Shown here: one piece after another, positions 57,307 through 64,000 of the stretch
Layout: every line of letters begins with the position of its first letter
Position numbering within the stretch: the stretch's first letter is position 1
Source: Xanthomonas euroxanthea
GTDB taxonomy: Bacteria > Pseudomonadota > Gammaproteobacteria > Xanthomonadales > Xanthomonadaceae
Length of the DNA stretch: 64,000 nucleotides
NCBI RefSeq assembly: GCF_900476395.1
Contig: NZ_UIHB01000002.1
Coordinates: 837,126-901,125, forward strand
Direction of reading: 5' to 3'
Notes under the pieces: model-generated
Told to the model about the DNA's origin: nothing
What the model saw: only the letters and a program-made list of their open reading frames with translations
Database searches by the model: none
Translations under genes and position numbers: made by a program

Positions 57307-58287
57307 ATGAAGTACGTACGCCTTGGAACCACTGGCCTTCAGGTGAGCCAGCTTTGTCTCGGAGGTATGAGCTTTGGGCAACCTGCGCTTCAAGGCACCT
57401 GGACCTTGGACTACGCCGGCGCGGAGCCAATTCTTAAACGGGCATTGGACCTTGGCATAAATTTTTGGGACACCGCTAACGTTTACGGCATGGGCTCTTC
57501 CGAAGAAATCATGGGTCGAGCGATCACCAAATTCGCGAAACGCGATCATCTCGTGCTTGCAACGAAGCTCAATTTTCCAATGCACAGCGGCCCAGGTGGC
57601 TCAGGGCTTTCACGCAAGGCCATTCTGGAGCAAGTTGATGCCTCGCTGCGCCGCTTGGGTACCGACTACATCGATCTTTACCAGATTCATCGATTCGACC
57701 CCAATACGCCTGTCGAGGAGACCATGGAGGCGTTGCACGATGTCGTCAAAATGGGCAAAGCACGCTACATCGGCGCATCATCCATGTGGGCGTGGCAGTT
57801 CTCCAAGATGCAACACGTCGCCCGATCCCATGGATGGACACACTTCGTTTCCATGCAGCACCAGTACAACTTAGTTCAACGGGAAGAAGAGAGAGAGATG
57901 TTCGGGCTCCTCCAAGACCAAGGGGTAGCTTCAATGCCTTGGAGTCCGCTGGCGGCAGGCTTGCTTGCACGCCCTTGGGGCGAGCAGGGCACTACGCGTT
58001 CGAAAGAGAATCCAGACAGGGATCAGCACAATCGTCCACTATTCGCGCCCTCGGACAGGGCGATCGTAGCTGAGGTGGAACTGATCGCTCGGGAGCGTGG
58101 CGTTGAGATGGCTGCCATCGCCGTCGCATGGCTACTGTGCAACCCCGTCGTCACCTCACCCATCATCGGTGCGACAAAGATCCACCATTTGACGGCGGCG
58201 GTGGCCGCACTGGAGATCGGTCTGACGGATGACGAAGTGGCCAGGCTGCAAGCACCCTACACGCCTCGGCTGCCGACCTATTTTTGA
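57307..58287 (+). CDS. Aldo/keto reductase 2 (Tas / Kv-beta-like group)
   Basis: 326 aa from the ATG giving MKYVRLGTTGLQVSQL. Catalytic residues in FWDTANVYG, ATKLNF and YQIHRFDP; MGKARYIGASSMWAWQF marks the Tas/Kv-beta-type group, distinct from reductases 1, 3 and 4. Likely reduces small aldehydes or ketones with NADPH. Lower-GC codon use than the flanking modules. Divergent from the hydrolase. Confidence 0.92.
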   Translation: MKYVRLGTTGLQVSQLCLGGMSFGQPALQGTWTLDYAGAEPILKRALDLGINFWDTANVYGMGSSEEIMGRAITKFAKRDHLVLATKLNFPMHSGPGGSGLSRKAILEQVDASLRRLGTDYIDLYQIHRFDPNTPVEETMEALHDVVKMGKARYIGASSMWAWQFSKMQHVARSHGWTHFVSMQHQYNLVQREEEREMFGLLQDQGVASMPWSPLAAGLLARPWGEQGTTRSKENPDRDQHNRPLFAPSDRAIVAEVELIARERGVEMAAIAVAWLLCNPVVTSPIIGATKIHHLTAAVAALEIGLTDDEVARLQAPYTPRLPTYF

Positions 58288-58436
58288 GCGGGTGTTGCGG
58301 TTCCCGCGATGTCTGGGAGCCGGGTCTCGTTGTCCATTGTCCATGCCGCCCCGGCCTCCTATGATATCGGGTCACCACAGTGGCTGCGAGTGATTCCGAC
58401 GGCCGGAATCGTCTCAGCTAAGAACCCTGGAAACCC

Positions 58437-59006
58437 ATGGCACGCCCCAGAAGTGAAGAGAAGCGCCTTGCACTGTTGCATGCTGCTGCAGAGACGATCG
58501 CGGCGCACGGTTTGGCGTCTTCACCCACGTCCCTGATTGCCAAGCAGGCCGGTGTCGCGGAAGGAACGCTGTTCCGCTACTTTGCCACCAAGGATGAACT
58601 CTGGAATGAGCTTTACGTTCATATCAAGCAGCAGATGTGCGACGCGGTCAGCGCCAGTCACCGTCCGAGTGACCCGTTGAAGCACCGCGTAGAAGCACTT
58701 TGGGGCACGTACATCGAATGGGGCTTGGCGAATCCTATCGCCAGCAAAGCTGTCAATCAGCTCGGCGTGTCATCGGTCATTACAGCTGAGACGACCGCTA
58801 CGACGGATGCCATGTTCCCTGAACTAGGGATTGCTAAAGCGTTCTCCGATAATCCTGCATTTGCAGGCGTTGGTGACTTTGCTGAGGCAATCTTTGTTGC
58901 TTTGGCAGATACCACGATGGCGTATGCCGGAAATGATCCGAGCAAGGCTTCGTTGTACAAGGCAAGTGGATTTGCCGCACTTTGGCGCATGGTCGCTACA
59001 GACTGA
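58437..59006 (+). CDS. TetR-family regulator
   Basis: 189 aa. N-terminal HTH LHAAAETIAAHGLAS then AGVAEGTLFRYFATKDEL, the TetR signature; C-terminal ligand domain undefined. Follows aldo/keto reductase 2 on the same strand by 149 bp. Candidate repressor for the inverted operators at 57122 and 57253; no such palindrome lies before its own start. Confidence 0.92.
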   Translation: MARPRSEEKRLALLHAAAETIAAHGLASSPTSLIAKQAGVAEGTLFRYFATKDELWNELYVHIKQQMCDAVSASHRPSDPLKHRVEALWGTYIEWGLANPIASKAVNQLGVSSVITAETTATTDAMFPELGIAKAFSDNPAFAGVGDFAEAIFVALADTTMAYAGNDPSKASLYKASGFAALWRMVATD

Positions 59007-59057
59007 GTTGTGCTCGCTCGCATAGATTAGCCAGTGTTTTTGCCACCCAATAGATGA

Positions 59058-60236
59058 GTGAGTAGTTGCGTGAATAAATGGCGTATCAGGAAATCGAAAG
59101 GCAGCAAAGGCCGCACCAGATTGGCGCTTCTCTTTGCAGCGCTTCTGTTGAGCGCGGTTTCTTGCTCATCAACAATCCAGAGTTTCGGGCAGCTGCCTAG
59201 CGGGATTCGCTTGAAGGCCATCAAGACGTCGCGCAACTATGCGAAGGATGAGTTCAAAAACTTAGAATCGACGTCGCTTTGGACAGGCGATGCAAGCGCG
59301 ACGGATTGGCTGAAAGACATGCTTACCGGGGGCCCAGAAGGGTCGAGGCCATCGCATCCAGTACCAATGCTTGACGTCGACTTCAGGTCTCTGGACAGCA
59401 ATGAGGATCTCATCGTGTGGCTGGGGCACTCTTCCTACTACCTGCAGGTGTCAGGAAAGAGAATGCTCATCGACCCCGTGCTGAGTCCGCACGTCTCCCC
59501 ATTCCCATTCCTGTACAGAGCATTTGACGGCTCCTATCCGTTCACCGCTCAGGCCCTACCGCCAATCGACTACGTCCTGATTTCCCACGACCACTGGGAT
59601 CATCTTGACTATAAAACGATGTCGAATCTTCGGTCCAAGGTGGGAACAGTTGTAGTTCCTCTAGGTGTCGGCTCGCATCTGGAGCGCTGGGGCTACCTTC
59701 CTTCGCAGATCCGTGAAGGTGACTGGTTCGATGCAATCCAGATGGACCCCAGGATCACCATCCATGTGCTGCCCGCCCGTCACTTCTCTGGCCGTGGACT
59801 GAAGTCAAACCAGACACTCTGGGCTGGCTTCCTGATTGACGGTACGACCCGTAAGGTCTTTTATAGCGGTGACGGAGGATATGGCCCACACTTCGCCGAA
59901 ATAGGCCGGCGGTATGGTCCAGTGGACGTTGCGATCATAGAGAACGGTCAATACGACAGCCTATGGGCGCAGATTCACATGATGCCTGAAGAGTCCGTCA
60001 GGGCCGCTCAGGATGTGAGAGCAAAGGTTGTTTTTCCGGCGCACGCGGGACGCTTTGCGCTGGCCTCACACCGGTGGTTCGAGCCCTACGAGCGCATACA
60101 GGAAGCAGCGTCTTCAGCAGACATCACTCTGCTCACACCGATGATTGGAGAAACTGTCCGACTTGATGGCACACAGACATCGTTCAAACGCTGGTGGCGA
60201 CAAGAAATGAGCATAGAAGACGAAATCGTTGAGTGA
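59058..60236 (+). CDS. Lipoprotein metallo-beta-lactamase-fold hydrolase (NAPE-PLD/UlaG-like)
   Basis: 392 aa from a GTG giving VSSCVNKWRIRKSKG; a second GTG at 59070 is possible. Basic start, hydrophobic run and lipobox LLLSAVSC predict a lipoprotein. MBL fold with LGHSSYYLQV, SHDHWDHLD and FPAHAGRFALA; the WLGHSS...IDP pattern is as in NAPE-PLD-type enzymes that act on phosphodiester lipids. Substrate unknown. Low-GC segment. Confidence 0.82.
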   Translation: MSSCVNKWRIRKSKGSKGRTRLALLFAALLLSAVSCSSTIQSFGQLPSGIRLKAIKTSRNYAKDEFKNLESTSLWTGDASATDWLKDMLTGGPEGSRPSHPVPMLDVDFRSLDSNEDLIVWLGHSSYYLQVSGKRMLIDPVLSPHVSPFPFLYRAFDGSYPFTAQALPPIDYVLISHDHWDHLDYKTMSNLRSKVGTVVVPLGVGSHLERWGYLPSQIREGDWFDAIQMDPRITIHVLPARHFSGRGLKSNQTLWAGFLIDGTTRKVFYSGDGGYGPHFAEIGRRYGPVDVAIIENGQYDSLWAQIHMMPEESVRAAQDVRAKVVFPAHAGRFALASHRWFEPYERIQEAASSADITLLTPMIGETVRLDGTQTSFKRWWRQEMSIEDEIVE

Positions 60237-60334
60237 ACCGAATGCATGTGGAACAGTCGTTGAACATGGCTTCTTTCGGGCTTCAATGGCGCTTTTTACC
60301 TCAGAGGGTCGATTCCCATAGCCTCGTGCCACTT

Positions 60335-60354
60335 CCGCTTTCGGCCAGAAGCGG
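60335..60354. terminator. Hairpin between the MBL gene and aldo/keto reductase 3
   Basis: CCGCTT and AAGCGG arms around TCGGCCAG, between convergent genes. Same type of stem is often seen in intergenic DNA of related bacteria (recalled). No T run, so termination is not certain. Confidence 0.35.
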
Positions 60355-60372
60355 GCATCCGTCGATGCCTGC

Positions 60373-61972
<1,600 letters not shown>

Positions 61973-62015
61973 GGCGCCAATCTACGCCCCCCAAACACAT
62001 TCTTGCAGAGGCATA

Positions 62016-62038
62016 ATCGGATATCGCTTATATCCGAT
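62016..62038. promoter_or_regulatory. Palindromic operator candidate between flavodoxin and LysR 4
   Basis: ATCGGATAT-CGCTT-ATATCCGAT: perfect 9-bp arms with 5-bp centre, ending 8 bp before the LysR start. The strongest palindrome among the four LysR gaps. Probable LysR 4 site for autoregulation and control of the flavodoxin-reductase operon. Confidence 0.65.
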
Positions 62039-62046
62039 GCGCATCA

Positions 62047-62940
62047 ATGAGCGTAGACAATTACGACCAGTTGGCCATGTTCGTCCTGGTGGCGCGGGAG
62101 CGCAGCTTTACCCGTGCTGCCGCCCAGCTGGGCATGTCCCAGCCGGCCCTGAGCCGATCGATGCGTCAGTTGGAAGAGCGCCTGGGTGTGCGCCTGCTTG
62201 CCCGGACCACGCGCAGTGTTTCGCCCACCGAAGCCGGAGAGCAGCTGCTGCGGGTGATTTCACCGCGCTTCGAGGAAATCGACACGGAGCTCGCCCAGCT
62301 CAACGCTTACCGCGACAAGCCCGCCGGTCGCCTCCGCATCACGGCGGGTGAGCATGCCGCGCTCACCGTGATGCAGCCGGTACTGGGCAAACTGCTGCCG
62401 GCCAATCCCGACCTGAACATCGAGGTGATCGTCGACTACGGACTGACCGACATCGTGGCCGAGGGCTTCGATGCCGGTATCCGCATGGGTGAGCAGGTGG
62501 CCAAGGATATGATCGCCGTGCGCGTGGGGCCGGACCTGCGCATGGCAGTGGTCGGATCGCCTGCCTATTTCCAGCACCATCCGAAGCCGAAATCACCGCA
62601 CGACCTCACCCAGCACAATTGCATCACCATCCGCCTGCCGACCCACGGTGGCATTTTCGCGTGGGAGTTCGAAAAGAAGGGCCAGGAGCTGAAAGTACGG
62701 GTGGAAGGCCAACTGGTGTTCAACAACATCGCCCTGCGCCTGGGCGCCGCACTGGAGGGACTGGGGCTTGCCTACATGCCCGAGGATCTGGTGCGCGCCC
62801 ATGTGCACGCAGGCACCCTGGTTCACGTGCTGCAGGACTGGTGCCCCTCCTTCCCCGGCTACCACCTGTACTACCCCAGTCGCAGGCAGTCATCGCCGGC
62901 GTTCACCGTGCTGCGTGATGCGTTGCGCTATCGGGAATGA
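62047..62940 (+). CDS. LysR-family regulator 4
   Basis: 297 aa. HTH RSFTRAAAQLGMSQPALSRS, effector-domain EGFDAGIRMGEQVAKDMIAV, end FPGYHLYYPSRRQSS. Same paralogous group as regulators 1-3. Divergent from the flavodoxin/reductase 3 operon and convergent with reductase 4. Confidence 0.94.
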   Translation: MSVDNYDQLAMFVLVARERSFTRAAAQLGMSQPALSRSMRQLEERLGVRLLARTTRSVSPTEAGEQLLRVISPRFEEIDTELAQLNAYRDKPAGRLRITAGEHAALTVMQPVLGKLLPANPDLNIEVIVDYGLTDIVAEGFDAGIRMGEQVAKDMIAVRVGPDLRMAVVGSPAYFQHHPKPKSPHDLTQHNCITIRLPTHGGIFAWEFEKKGQELKVRVEGQLVFNNIALRLGAALEGLGLAYMPEDLVRAHVHAGTLVHVLQDWCPSFPGYHLYYPSRRQSSPAFTVLRDALRYRE

Positions 62941-62943
62941 GCG

Positions 62944-64000
<1,057 letters not shown>

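Overview
The window is a 64-kb piece of a GC-rich gammaproteobacterial chromosome, most likely a Xanthomonas. This rests on gene content and order: a zwf/sugar-ATPase pair, a full sdh locus, lolCD, comEC, exbBD-msbA-lpxK-kdsB, uvrC-pgsA, rne/rluC and nfuA. It is also supported by Xanthomonas-type intergenic palindromes, IS3 and IS5 family insertion sequences, and a dif site of the kind used by Xanthomonas filamentous phages. Family assignments come from reading the proteins; no database search was possible.

Positions 1-39306 are conserved core chromosome. Central metabolism comes first: zwf (5' part), a sugar ABC ATPase, ygfZ, and a succinate dehydrogenase locus with structural genes sdhCDAB plus two assembly factors (an SdhAF4-type 56-aa protein and SdhE) and a YgfX-like protein. 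Envelope genes follow: lolCD, then exbB-exbD-msbA-lpxK with start/stop overlaps, then kdsB, a LMW phosphatase, an NHLRC2-like protein, uvrC and pgsA in tight order. comEC sits before this block. A tRNA-Gly/Cys/Gly cluster with its own promoter and terminator and a tRNA-Leu on the other strand come next. Then come a TviB-type sugar-nucleotide dehydrogenase, a flavoprotein, an FKBP lipoprotein, trhO, a GacA-like regulator, rne divergent from rluC, zupT, phhB, nfuA and a TonB-like repetitive membrane protein.

At 39323-39350, 16 bp after that gene, lies a 28-bp XerCD recombination site with the canonical dif spacer. The GGGCAGGG octamers I noticed to its left are all on the + strand, as expected if this is the chromosomal replication terminus. 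From the dif site to about 44756 the DNA is a decayed mobile region. It has multi-copy GC-rich repeats, a 77-bp duplicated segment, small ORFs, a coiled-coil gene remnant, and a HEPN-like gene interrupted at its fourth codon by an IS3-family element with a clean 4-bp target duplication. An intact IS5-family element follows.

Positions 44757-64000 are an accessory redox/efflux island. Four paralogous LysR regulators each sit divergent from a different target unit: an aldo/keto reductase; an alcohol dehydrogenase plus a RibD/DHFR-like reductase; an RND pump plus adaptor; and a lipoprotein flavodoxin plus an aldo/keto reductase. Short palindromes lie in the divergent gaps, two of them strong. Inserted among these modules is a segment that looks lower in GC. 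It contains an exported alpha/beta hydrolase divergent from another aldo/keto reductase (with a striking pair of inverted operators), a TetR regulator and a lipoprotein metallo-beta-lactamase-fold protein. The last reductase runs off the right edge and appears to have an exported N-terminus. The island looks like a set of independently switched detoxification modules built by duplication of one LysR/reductase unit.
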